A stretch of DNA of 17,147 nucleotides, taken from Actinomycetes bacterium (lineage in GTDB: Bacteria > Actinomycetota > Actinomycetes > Actinomycetales > Microbacteriaceae). The notes beneath the pieces were generated by a model that was not told the DNA's origin, searched no databases, and saw only the letters and a list, made by a program, of their open reading frames with translations. Below are positions 1 to 6,805 of the stretch, one piece after another; the stretch's first letter is position 1; each line of letters begins with the position of its first letter. A program made the position numbers and the translations under genes. The DNA is taken from positions 1-17,147 of the forward strand of contig JAEYVF010000014.1 of assembly GCA_023432005.1 (NCBI GenBank). Reading direction: 5' to 3'.

Positions 1-1881
1 GCCGTCGACCGCGTGCTCGCGACCGCCGTCGCGGCATCCGGCCCGTGGGCCGGGCGCGGCGCCGCCGAGCGCGCCGCCATCCTGCACCGCGCGGGCGAGC
101 TGCTCGAGGCCCGCCGCGGCGAACTCGTCGAGATCATGGCCGCGGAGGCGGGCAAGACCATCGACCAATCGGACCCCGAGGTATCGGAGGCCGTCGACTT
201 CGCGCACTACTACGCCGAGCAGGCGCTCGGCCTCGAGCACCTCGACGGCGCGCGCTTCGTGCCGCGGAAGGTCACGCTCGTCGTGCCGCCCTGGAACTTC
301 CCGCTCGCGATCCCGGGCGGCTCGGCGCTCGCCGCGCTCGCATCCGGATCGGCCGTCGTCTTCAAGCCCGCCCGGCGCACGGCGCGCACGGCCGCGGTGC
401 TCGCCGAGGCGCTGTGGGACGCCGGGGTGCCGCGCGAGGTGCTGCAGTTCGTCGTGCTCGGCGATGCCGCGCTCGGCGAGACGCTCATCGCCGACGAGCG
501 CGTCGACCAGGTGATCCTCACGGGCGGCTACGAGACCGCCGAGCTGTTCCGCTCGTTCCGGCCGGACCTCACCCTCCTCGCCGAGACGAGCGGCAAGAAC
601 GCGGTCATCGTGACGCCCTCCGCGGACCTCGACCTCGCCGTGCGCGACGTCGCGTACTCGGCCTTCGGGCACGCGGGGCAGAAGTGCTCGGCGGCGTCGC
701 TCGTGATCCTCGTCGGCTCGGTCGCGCGCTCGCGGCGCTTCCACGAGCAGCTGCTCGACGCGGTGCGCTCGATGCCCGTCGGCGAGGCGTGGGATCCGGC
801 GAGCCGCATGGGCCCGCTCATCGCGCCCGCGGAGGGCAAGCTGCTCGACGCGCTCACGCGGCTCGCGCCGGGGGAGAGCTGGCTGCTCGAGCCGCGCCGG
901 CTCGACGACGACGGCCGCGTGTGGAGCCCCGGCATCAAGACCGGTGTCGCGCCGGGCTCGGAGTTCCACCGCACCGAGTACTTCGGCCCCGTGCTCGGCA
1001 CCATGCACGCGCCGACCCTCGACGAGGCGATCGCGCTGCAGAACGCCGTCGACTACGGCCTCACGGCCGGCATCCACTCGCTCGACGCGGCCGAGGTCGC
1101 GCGCTGGCTCGCGCGCGTCGAGGCGGGCAACCTCTACGTCAACCGCGGCACGACGGGGGCGATCGTGCAGCGGCAGCCCTTCGGCGGCTGGAAGCGCTCG
1201 GTCGTCGGCGCGGGCGCGAAGGCGGGCGGGCCGAACTACCTGCTCGGCCTCGGGCGCGTCGAGCCCGTGCCCGCGACCGTCGAGCCGACGGCTCCCGATC
1301 CGGTCGCCGAGCGGATCGTGGCCGCGTTCGGCGTGCGCGGCGACGACGCGCGGCGGATGCTGTCGCGCGCGAGCGCGAGCGACCGCCGCGCGTGGGAGGC
1401 CGAGTTCGGCGTCGTGCGCGACGTCACGGGGCTCACCGCCGAGCGCAACGCCTTCCGCTACCGGCCGCTGCCCGTCGTCGTGCGGGCGGAGGCGGGGGCC
1501 GACCCCGTCGAGCTCGCACGCGTCGTGCTCGCGGGGCTGCGCGCGGGGGCGCCGCTCACGCTCTCCTCGGATGCCGCCCTCTCGGCCGCCGAGGAGGAGG
1601 CGCTTCGCGAGGCGGGCGTCGTGGTGCGCGCCGAGGACGCCGCGACGTGGCTGGAGAGCGCGTCCGGATTGCGCGACGCGCGCATCCGGCTCGTGGGCGG
1701 GAGCGCCTCGGAGCTGCTGACGGCGCTCGGCGGGCGACCCGACATCGCGGTGTACGACGGGGTCGTCACCGAGAGCGGGCGCGTCGAGCTGCTCGCGTTC
1801 CTGCGCGAGCAGGCCGTCGCGATCACGGCCCACCGCTTCGGCACCCCGAGCGCGATCGTCGAGGCCCTCCCGCTCGGCTGA
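1..1881 (+). CDS. putA: PutA, bifunctional proline dehydrogenase / L-glutamate gamma-semialdehyde dehydrogenase (3' part only)
   Basis: Open at the left edge, so the proline dehydrogenase half lies outside the window. The visible 626 residues are the NAD-dependent aldehyde dehydrogenase half, which oxidises glutamate semialdehyde (from proline) to glutamate, plus the C-terminal extension. Seen, numbering from the window edge: PPWNFP with Asn near 99, ETSGKN with the general-base Glu near 195, and GHAGQKCSA with the catalytic Cys near 229. TEYFGPVLG and QPFGGWKRS follow. After about residue 435 come roughly 190 residues that fit the ALDH-like C-terminal domain of long PutA proteins, ending near ITAHRFGTPS. 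The GQKCSA and ETSGKN forms are typical of PutA rather than of stand-alone aldehyde dehydrogenases. The frame is intact to TGA at 1879-1881. The true start is not in the window. Confidence 0.93.
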   Translation, partial: AVDRVLATAVAASGPWAGRGAAERAAILHRAGELLEARRGELVEIMAAEAGKTIDQSDPEVSEAVDFAHYYAEQALGLEHLDGARFVPRKVTLVVPPWNFPLAIPGGSALAALASGSAVVFKPARRTARTAAVLAEALWDAGVPREVLQFVVLGDAALGETLIADERVDQVILTGGYETAELFRSFRPDLTLLAETSGKNAVIVTPSADLDLAVRDVAYSAFGHAGQKCSAASLVILVGSVARSRRFHEQLLDAVRSMPVGEAWDPASRMGPLIAPAEGKLLDALTRLAPGESWLLEPRRLDDDGRVWSPGIKTGVAPGSEFHRTEYFGPVLGTMHAPTLDEAIALQNAVDYGLTAGIHSLDAAEVARWLARVEAGNLYVNRGTTGAIVQRQPFGGWKRSVVGAGAKAGGPNYLLGLGRVEPVPATVEPTAPDPVAERIVAAFGVRGDDARRMLSRASASDRRAWEAEFGVVRDVTGLTAERNAFRYRPLPVVVRAEAGADPVELARVVLAGLRAGAPLTLSSDAALSAAEEEALREAGVVVRAEDAATWLESASGLRDARIRLVGGSASELLTALGGRPDIAVYDGVVTESGRVELLAFLREQAVAITAHRFGTPSAIVEALPLG

Positions 1882-1898
1882 CGAGCGAGAGGGCCTCG
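1860..1898 (+). terminator. Hairpin terminator at the end of putA, stop codon in the loop
   Basis: Arms 1860-1876 and 1882-1898 are 17 nt each and complementary except for one position, with a 5-nt loop (1877-1881) that contains the TGA of putA. No T-run follows, which is common for terminators of high-GC actinobacteria. The element also lies 30 bp beyond the stop of the ABC permease on the minus strand, so it could serve both convergent genes. Confidence 0.7.
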
Positions 1899-1927
1899 GA
1901 TCGGCGGCGCGGCTCAGCCGCTGCGGC

Positions 1928-2716
1928 TCAGCTGCTGCGGCGCATCGCGCGGATGCCGACGAGCAGGCCGACGCCCGCGACGGCGACCGCCGCGACGACG
2001 CCCCACAGCACCTCGACCGCGCCGAAGCTCCCCGCGAGCAGCGCGCGCTCGGCCTGCACGATCCAGTTGACGGGGTTGACCGTCGCGACCGCCTGCATCC
2101 ACTCCGGGCCCGCGTCGAGGGGCAGCAGCATCCCCGACAGGATGAGCAGGGGGAAGATGAGCGACTGCTGCACGCCCCAGAAGAGCCACTCCCGATCCTT
2201 GGTGGCGAGCGCGAGGGCGTAGCTCAGCGAGCCGAGCCCGACGCCGAAGACGGCGAGCAGGGCGAGGCCCGCGACGAGGCCCGGGCCGTTGATCGCGAAG
2301 CCGAAGGGCCACGCGACGAGCACGATCACGAGCGCCTGCACGACGATCGGGGCGATCTCCTTGAGGGCGCGGCCCACGAGCAGCGCCGAGCGCGAGAGCG
2401 GCGCGACGAGAGTGCGCTCGTGTGAGCCCGTCATCATCTCGTACTGCAGGTTGGAGCCCGTGGCGCCCGTGCCGAACAGCACGATCATCACGAGCACGCC
2501 CGGCACGAACCATTGCAGCGTCTCGCCCACGGGGGCGCCCGACTGGCCGACGAGCAGCGGCCCGAAGAGCCCGAGGAACACGAGCGGCTGCAGCAGGCTG
2601 AAGATGAGCGTGAAGGGGTCGCGCGCCACGGGTCGCAGCTCGCGCACGAGCACATTGCGGGTGTCGCGGGCGAGGTGGGGGCGCACGGGTGTGCGCTGGG
2701 GGGTCTCGGTGGTCAT
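1928..2716 (-). CDS. ABC-2 type exporter permease (DrrB-like)
   Basis: 262 residues. A cytoplasmic N-terminus of about 35 residues carries many charged positions. About six hydrophobic segments follow (for example LIFSLLQPLVFLGLFGPLL, WFVPGVLVMIVLFGTG, IVVQALVIVLVAWPFGF and SLIFPLLILSGMLLPL), with the N-P-V-N-W segment of ABC-2 permeases near residue 215 before the last one. This is the usual size and layout of DrrB/ABC2_membrane proteins, which pair with a DrrA-type ATPase to export hydrophobic compounds. Its ATG (2714-2716) overlaps the TGA of the ATPase gene as ATGA, so the two are translationally coupled and form an operon. The substrate cannot be read from the sequence. Confidence 0.9.
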   Translation of the reverse strand: MTTETPQRTPVRPHLARDTRNVLVRELRPVARDPFTLIFSLLQPLVFLGLFGPLLVGQSGAPVGETLQWFVPGVLVMIVLFGTGATGSNLQYEMMTGSHERTLVAPLSRSALLVGRALKEIAPIVVQALVIVLVAWPFGFAINGPGLVAGLALLAVFGVGLGSLSYALALATKDREWLFWGVQQSLIFPLLILSGMLLPLDAGPEWMQAVATVNPVNWIVQAERALLAGSFGAVEVLWGVVAAVAVAGVGLLVGIRAMRRSS

Positions 2717-3777
2717 CGTGCTGCTCCCGTCGTGGCGGTCTGGGTGGGGATCTCGGATGCGGCGCCCGCGTCGCCGCCGTCGGCCTGCGCCTCGGGTGCC
2801 GCGTCGCCCTCGCCCGCCTCGCGGAGAGTGCGGCCCGTGAGGGCGAGGAAGACGTCGTCGAGGGTCGGCGGCACGCCCGTCGCCGTCCGCACGGCGATGC
2901 CCTCGGCGTCGAGTCGGCGGATGGCGGAGGGCAGAAGGCTCTCGCCCTCGGGCACCGTCACGCCGATCGTCGTGGCGTCCTCCCGGCGCACCTCGCGATC
3001 GGTGAGCGTCGCCACGACGGCGACGGCGCGCTCGGCGTCGGCGGCATCCGCGAATCCGAGCGTGAGGACGTCGCCCGCGAGGGTCGCCTTGAGCCGGGCG
3101 GCCGTGTCGTCGGCGATGACGCGCCCGCGGTCCATCACCATGACGCGCTCGGCGAAGCGGTCGGCCTCCTCGAGATAGTGGGTCGTGAGGAAGACCGTCG
3201 TGCCGTGGTCGGCCCGCACGCGCAGGATGTGCTCCCACAGGTTGGCGCGGCTCTGCGGGTCGAGACCCGTCGACGGCTCGTCGAGGAACAGCAGCGGCGG
3301 CGCGTGCATGAGCCCGAGGGCGATGTCGAGCCGGCGCTTCTGGCCGCCCGACAGCTGCTGCACCGTGCGCGTCGCGAAGCTCGCGAGGTCGAGCGACTCG
3401 ATGAGCTCGTCTGCCCGCTTGACGGTCGCGGCGCGGCCCATGCCGTAGAACGCGCCCTGCGCGAGCAGCTCGTCGCGCACGCGCTGGGCGAAGCTGCCGC
3501 TCGTGAGCTGGCCGACGTAGCCGATGCGGGCGCGCACGCCCGCGGGGTCGCGCAGGATGTCGTGGCCGACGACGCGCGCCGTGCCGGCGGTCGGGGGGAT
3601 GAGGGTCGTGAGCATGCGCAGGCTCGTCGACTTGCCGGCGCCGTTCGGCCCGAGGAACGCGACGAGCTCGCCCGGCGCGACCTCGAAGGTGAGGTCGGTG
3701 ACGGCGTCGACCGTGGCCTTCTTGACGGTGAATCTCTTGGTGAGGCCCTCGGCCTCGATGATCTGTGCGGTGGTCAT
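2713..3777 (-). CDS. ABC exporter ATP-binding protein (DrrA-like)
   Basis: 354 residues. All nucleotide-binding motifs are present: Walker A GPNGAGKST at 43-51, Q-loop Gln near 90, signature LSGGQ at 142-146, Walker B LLFLDEP at 162-168, D-loop STGLDP and the switch His in TTHYLEEAD near 200. The extension after about residue 230 matches the DrrA C-terminal domain (DUF4162-like). The last 30 residues or so are Ala/Gly/Asp-rich and probably disordered. It energises the permease encoded directly downstream with a 4-bp overlap. Its start (ATG, 3775-3777) faces the WYL regulator across 61 bp. That arrangement suggests the regulator controls the exporter, but this is inferred from position only. 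Confidence 0.92.
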   Translation of the reverse strand: MTTAQIIEAEGLTKRFTVKKATVDAVTDLTFEVAPGELVAFLGPNGAGKSTSLRMLTTLIPPTAGTARVVGHDILRDPAGVRARIGYVGQLTSGSFAQRVRDELLAQGAFYGMGRAATVKRADELIESLDLASFATRTVQQLSGGQKRRLDIALGLMHAPPLLFLDEPSTGLDPQSRANLWEHILRVRADHGTTVFLTTHYLEEADRFAERVMVMDRGRVIADDTAARLKATLAGDVLTLGFADAADAERAVAVVATLTDREVRREDATTIGVTVPEGESLLPSAIRRLDAEGIAVRTATGVPPTLDDVFLALTGRTLREAGEGDAAPEAQADGGDAGAASEIPTQTATTGAAR

Positions 3778-3838
3778 GCGGCCAGGCTAGGAAGCAATGC
3801 GGACAGATTACGTCCTCGATCCGGAGGAGGATGTGCGC
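3778..3838. promoter_or_regulatory. Divergent promoter region between the ABC exporter and the WYL regulator
   Basis: This 61-bp gap must hold both promoters. It contains an imperfect 15-bp palindrome at 3801-3815 with arms GGAC and GTCC around an A/T-rich centre, the only A/T-rich patch in the gap and a plausible operator. No convincing pair of -35/-10 hexamers is visible on either strand. Confidence 0.35.
3823..3830 (+). promoter_or_regulatory. Strong Shine-Dalgarno that fixes the WYL regulator start
   Basis: GGAGGAGG lies 8 nt before the ATG at 3839. The alternative in-frame ATG at 3797 has no such site and would place this Shine-Dalgarno inside the coding sequence, so 3839 is preferred. 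Confidence 0.75.
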
Positions 3839-4825
3839 ATGTCCGACACGACGGCCCGCGCCCTCGCGCTCCTCGACCTGCTGCAGACGCACCGGCATTG
3901 GCCCGGCCCCGAGCTCGCCGAGCGCCTCGGGGTGACGGAGCGCACGGTGCGCCGCGACGTCGAGCGGCTGCGCGACCTCGGCTACCGCATCGAGTCGCTC
4001 CCCGGCGCGGCAGGCGGCTACCGCCTCGAGGCGGGTGCCGCGCTCCCGCCGCTCCTGCTCGGCGACGAGGAGGCCGTCGCGATCGCCGTCGGGCTCCGGG
4101 TCGCCGCGACGCAGCGTCTCGTCGGCGGACCGGACACGACCCTCACGGCCCTCGCGAAGGTGCAGCAGGTGCTGCCGTCGGCGCTGCGGCGCCGCGTCGA
4201 GGCGATCGCCGCATCCGTGCAGCCCACGGGTGTCGCGTCGGGGTCGAGCGTCGACACCGAGGTGCTCGCGCAGCTCGCTCTCGCCTGCCGTGACCACGAG
4301 CGCATCCGGATGCGGTACGTCTCGGCGGCCGGGGTCGAGAGCGTGCGCCGCATCGAGCCTCACACGCTCGCGCCCGCCGATCGCCACTGGTACCTGCTCG
4401 GCTGGGACCTCGACCGCGACGACTGGCGCACCTTCCGCGTCGACCGGCTGAGCGACATCGAGCACACGCGCGTGCTCGTGGAGCCGCGCCCGCTCACGCC
4501 CGAGCAGGTGGAGGAGTTCATCTTCGTCGCGACGTCGTGGGTGCGCACGGCCGTCGAGACCGAGGCCGTCGTCGACATGCCCGTCGAGAGCTTCTGGGAG
4601 CACATGGGGCAGTGGGCCCAGGGCTCCGAGCCCGCGGGGGAGGGGCGCACGCGGTGGCCCGTGGGCGGCAACGACATCCGCGAGACGATGTACGGGCTGT
4701 CATGGATCCCCGCAGGAGTGGAGTACACGACCGACCTCGCGGAGCCCGCCCGGTCGGAGCTGCGCGAGCTCGTCGCGCGGATGCTGCGGGCGCTCGACGC
4801 GCCGCCGCCTGCGCCGAAGGGCTAA
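3839..4825 (+). CDS. HTH and WYL domain transcriptional regulator (YafY family)
   Basis: 328 residues from the ATG that follows a perfect Shine-Dalgarno. An N-terminal HTH_11-type winged helix spans about 5-60; the helix-turn-helix is around ELAERLGVTERTVRRDVERL. The middle is a linker, and the WYL domain spans about 140-215 with the name-giving W-Y-L at 184-186 (HWYLLGWD) followed by FRVDRL, the usual Arg-containing strand. A C-terminal WCX-like extension completes the family layout. WYL domains bind ligands such as nucleic acids or nucleotides; this one is likely a local regulator of the divergent ABC exporter. Its TAA (4823-4825) overlaps the TAG of the convergent peroxiredoxin gene. Confidence 0.88.
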   Translation: MSDTTARALALLDLLQTHRHWPGPELAERLGVTERTVRRDVERLRDLGYRIESLPGAAGGYRLEAGAALPPLLLGDEEAVAIAVGLRVAATQRLVGGPDTTLTALAKVQQVLPSALRRRVEAIAASVQPTGVASGSSVDTEVLAQLALACRDHERIRMRYVSAAGVESVRRIEPHTLAPADRHWYLLGWDLDRDDWRTFRVDRLSDIEHTRVLVEPRPLTPEQVEEFIFVATSWVRTAVETEAVVDMPVESFWEHMGQWAQGSEPAGEGRTRWPVGGNDIRETMYGLSWIPAGVEYTTDLAEPARSELRELVARMLRALDAPPPAPKG

Positions 4826-5331
4826 GCCGTCAGGCCGAGCCGCTTGCGCAGCATCGCCACGTGGCCCGTGGCCTTGATGTTGTAGAACGCGCGCTCGATG
4901 ACACCCCGCTCGTCGATCACGAAGGTCGCACGGATGACGCCCTGCACCTCGCGACCGTAGAGCAGCTTCGTGCCAAAGGTGCCGTAGAGACCGTGCACGT
5001 GGCGGTCGGGGTCGGAGAGCAGCGTGAAGGTGAGGTGCTCGTCGCTCGCCATCCTCGCGATCGCGGGGACCTCGTCTCGCGAGACGCCGACGACGGTGTA
5101 GCCCTCCGCGGTGAACGCGTCGAGTCGGTCGCGGAAGTCGCACGCCTGGCTCGTGCAGGCGGGCGTGCCGGCCTCGCCGTAGAAGTAGAGGATCACGCGG
5201 CGACCCCGCAGCTGCGAGAGCGTGAACGGCTCGCCGTGCTGGTCGACCACCGTGAAGTCGGGTGCGACGGCGCCCTCCGCGAGGCGGACGGGAGCGGATG
5301 CCGGGTCGGACGAGGGTGCGTGTGAAGTCAT
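4822..5331 (-). CDS. bcp: Peroxiredoxin, Bcp/PrxQ type
   Basis: 169 residues, a cytosolic thiol peroxidase that reduces hydrogen peroxide and organic hydroperoxides. The thioredoxin fold begins around GAVAPDFTVVD. The active-site stretch GTPACTSQACDFRD has the peroxidatic Cys at 59 and a second Cys at 64. This five-residue spacing is the hallmark of the atypical 2-Cys PrxQ/Bcp subgroup, in which Cys64 resolves the sulfenic acid. Thr57 and Pro58 precede the peroxidatic Cys as expected. The usual Lys/Pro before the motif (YPK) is Gly-Glu here. The first 18 residues or so are an unconserved leader, so a slightly later start is possible. The gene is monocistronic, convergent with the WYL regulator and divergent from tRNA-Lys. 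Confidence 0.93.
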   Translation of the reverse strand: MTSHAPSSDPASAPVRLAEGAVAPDFTVVDQHGEPFTLSQLRGRRVILYFYGEAGTPACTSQACDFRDRLDAFTAEGYTVVGVSRDEVPAIARMASDEHLTFTLLSDPDRHVHGLYGTFGTKLLYGREVQGVIRATFVIDERGVIERAFYNIKATGHVAMLRKRLGLTA

Positions 5332-5350
5332 GTCGCGGTCATGCTATCTT
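5322..5350 (+). promoter_or_regulatory. Candidate promoter of tRNA-Lys
   Basis: TATCTT at 5345-5350 is a fair -10 element. GTGAAG at 5322-5327 is a weak -35 with a 17-bp spacer. This promoter would overlap the peroxiredoxin start codon, with transcription starting about 20 nt before the mature tRNA. Confidence 0.35.
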
Positions 5351-5358
5351 TGTTCCTC

Positions 5359-5376
5359 GGCCCGGTCTTCCGGGCC
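5359..5376 (+). other. GC-rich hairpin in the tRNA-Lys leader
   Basis: A perfect 7-bp stem, GGCCCGG (5359-5365) and CCGGGCC (5370-5376), with a TCTT loop, ends 3 nt before the first base of the tRNA. The same 7-mers recur in the terminator behind the tRNA, so alternative long-range pairing is possible (see findings). Confidence 0.55.
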
Positions 5377-5379
5377 CAA

Positions 5380-5454
<75 letters not shown>

Positions 5455-5455
<1 letters not shown>

Positions 5456-5493
5456 AGGCCCGGATCACTCTCGCCAGTGATGCCGGGCCTTTT
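5455..5493 (+). terminator. Rho-independent terminator after tRNA-Lys
   Basis: A 9-bp perfect stem (AAGGCCCGG at 5455-5463 with CCGGGCCTT at 5483-5491) extends inward by ATCACT/AGTGAT with one bulged G (5482). It closes a 6-nt loop and is followed by TTTT (5490-5493). Its 5' arm begins at the last base of the tRNA CCA. It may also stop transcription of the convergent Lrp gene, though only a TT follows on that strand. Confidence 0.9.
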
Positions 5494-5515
5494 GCCATGC
5501 ACGGCGGCTCGGCGA

Positions 5516-5995
5516 TCAGCCCTCCGCGCGGCGCGCGAGCAGCGGCGCCATGCGGGGCGGCACGACCTCCTCGAGCGAGACCGCGGTGCTCGTGCGCTGC
5601 ACGCCCTCGATCTCGAGCAGCATCGTCGTGATGCGGTGCAGGTCGGCCGTGTCGCGCGCCACGACCTTCGCGAGCAGATCGGCGGCGCCCGTGGTCGCGT
5701 GCATCTCGACGATCTCCGGGATGCCGGCGAGCGCGCCGTAGGCTTCCCGCAGCGTGCCCTGGCTGATCGCGATCTCGATGAACGCGACGAGGGGGTAGCC
5801 GAGCGCCGACGGCCGCGCGCGGCGGCTGACGGGGCCGAGCGCGCCACCGCCCTCGAGGCGGCGCAATCGTGCATGCACCGTGTTGCGGGCGAGACCGAGG
5901 GTGCGGGAGAGGGCGAGCGCCGTCGCCGTGGGGTCGTCGTCGAGGGCGGCCAGGATGCGGGCGTCGGTCGCGTCGATGTGCGGGGCGTTGGTCAT
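5516..5995 (-). CDS. Lrp/AsnC family transcriptional regulator
   Basis: 159 residues from ATG 5993-5995. The N-terminal HTH spans about 8-55 (DATDARILAALDDDP, then LSRTLGLARNTVHARLRRLE). A C-terminal RAM/AsnC ligand-binding domain of about 75 residues follows (LVAFIEIAISQ, then EMHATTGAADLLAKVVARDTADL). This is the normal family size. Lrp/AsnC proteins sense amino acids or related small molecules and usually regulate themselves and a divergent transport or metabolic gene. Here that neighbour is a YitT-like membrane protein followed by a D-amino-acid-type PLP enzyme, which would fit amino-acid sensing. That link is inference. An upstream in-frame GTG (6002-6004) overlaps the Shine-Dalgarno and is less likely. 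Confidence 0.92.
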   Translation of the reverse strand: MTNAPHIDATDARILAALDDDPTATALALSRTLGLARNTVHARLRRLEGGGALGPVSRRARPSALGYPLVAFIEIAISQGTLREAYGALAGIPEIVEMHATTGAADLLAKVVARDTADLHRITTMLLEIEGVQRTSTAVSLEEVVPPRMAPLLARRAEG

Positions 5996-6003
5996 CGTGC
6001 TCA

Positions 6004-6009
6004 CCTCCT
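6004..6009 (-). promoter_or_regulatory. Shine-Dalgarno deciding the Lrp gene start
   Basis: AGGAGG on the minus strand lies 8 nt from ATG 5993-5995 but shares a base with the alternative GTG at 6002-6004. The ATG is therefore the better start. Confidence 0.7.
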
Positions 6010-6014
6010 GCTGC

Positions 6015-6026
6015 TTGATCGAGCAA
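6015..6026. promoter_or_regulatory. Candidate Lrp operator palindrome
   Basis: TTGATCGAGCAA is a 12-bp palindrome with a single mismatched pair, in the gap between the Lrp gene and the divergent YitT-like gene. Its TTG...CAA ends and its position just before the regulator's own Shine-Dalgarno fit an autoregulatory site. Assignment rests on position and symmetry only. Confidence 0.4.
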
Positions 6027-6059
6027 CAATACCAATGGTGGCGCGCTCAGTTGCGCTTC

Positions 6060-6758
6060 ATGGCCATCCGCCGCGAGCATCGGAGCGTGACCCCCGCCCC
6101 CGCCCCCGCCCCCGCGCCGGCGCCGCACGGCGCCGCGCAGGAGGCGACGACGCCCGCCCCTCAGCGCCACACGGCGCTCGAAGACGTCGTGGGCCTGGTC
6201 ACGGGCAGCGTGCTCGTGTCGCTCGGGCTCTTCATGCTGCACGCGGCCGAGGTCGTCACAGGAGGCACCGCGGGGCTCGCCCTGCTCATCGGCTACCTCA
6301 CGGGTCTGCCGTACCCCCTGCTCTTCGCGCTCGTGAACCTGCCGTTCTTCGTGCTCGCGGTGCGCCGCAAGGGGTGGAGCTTCACACTGCGCACCGCCGG
6401 CACGATCGTGGCCGTCGCCCTGCTGAGCGCGCTCTACGCCCTCCCCGGCATCCTCGGCGGGCTCGAGCTCGACCCGCTCTTCGCGGCGATCGTCGGCAAC
6501 CTCGTCGTCGGGGTGGGCGTCGTCATCATCTTCCGGCACCGCTCGAGCCTCGGCGGCTTCAACATCGCCGCGCTCGTGGTGCAGGAGCGCACGGGGTTCC
6601 GCGCGGGCTACACGCTCATGATCCTCGACGGCCTCGTGGTCGTCGGCTCGATCTTCGCCGTCGAGCCGCTCCTCGTGCTCGTCTCGGCGCTCGGCGTCGT
6701 CGTCATCAACGTGAGCCTCGTGCTCAATCACCGGCCCGACCGCTACCTCGGCTACTGA
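6060..6758 (+). CDS. YitT-family integral membrane protein
   Basis: 232 residues from ATG 6060. After a hydrophilic Pro/Ala-rich N-terminus of about 40 residues come five or six hydrophobic segments: VTGSVLVSLGLFMLHAAEV, GGTAGLALLIGYLTGL, PLLFALVNLPFFVLAV, TAGTIVAVALLSALYALPG, LFAAIVGNLVVGVGVVIIF and LLVLVSALGVVVINVSLVL. The G-G-T-A-G-L-A and RHRSSLGGFNIAA segments match the DUF161/YitT membrane domain. The cytoplasmic DUF2179 domain found in many YitT proteins is missing, so this is the short form. Function is unknown. The start is uncertain: ATG 6060 has no Shine-Dalgarno, and GTG 6087 has GGAG only 1 nt away. It is followed after 47 bp by the PLP enzyme gene, possibly co-transcribed. Confidence 0.8.
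   Translation: MAIRREHRSVTPAPAPAPAPAPHGAAQEATTPAPQRHTALEDVVGLVTGSVLVSLGLFMLHAAEVVTGGTAGLALLIGYLTGLPYPLLFALVNLPFFVLAVRRKGWSFTLRTAGTIVAVALLSALYALPGILGGLELDPLFAAIVGNLVVGVGVVIIFRHRSSLGGFNIAALVVQERTGFRAGYTLMILDGLVVVGSIFAVEPLLVLVSALGVVVINVSLVLNHRPDRYLGY
6091..6114 (+). repeat. Four tandem CCCCCG hexamers
   Basis: Four perfect copies of a 6-bp unit lie inside the N-terminal coding region of the YitT-like gene and encode an alternating Pro-Ala run. Because the unit is 6 bp, slippage would change the length without breaking the frame. Confidence 0.85.
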
Positions 6759-6805
6759 GCGCGTCCGGCTGCCGTCCCGGCGTCGGGCCCTGCCACGATG
6801 GGCGC

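Noticed and set aside
45..2222. Long Arg/Ala-rich open frame of 725 codons overlapping putA and the ABC permease
   Set aside because: It is an out-of-frame shadow of high-GC coding DNA: very rich in Arg, Ala, Gly and Pro with no recognisable motif, while the overlapped frames carry full catalytic motifs.
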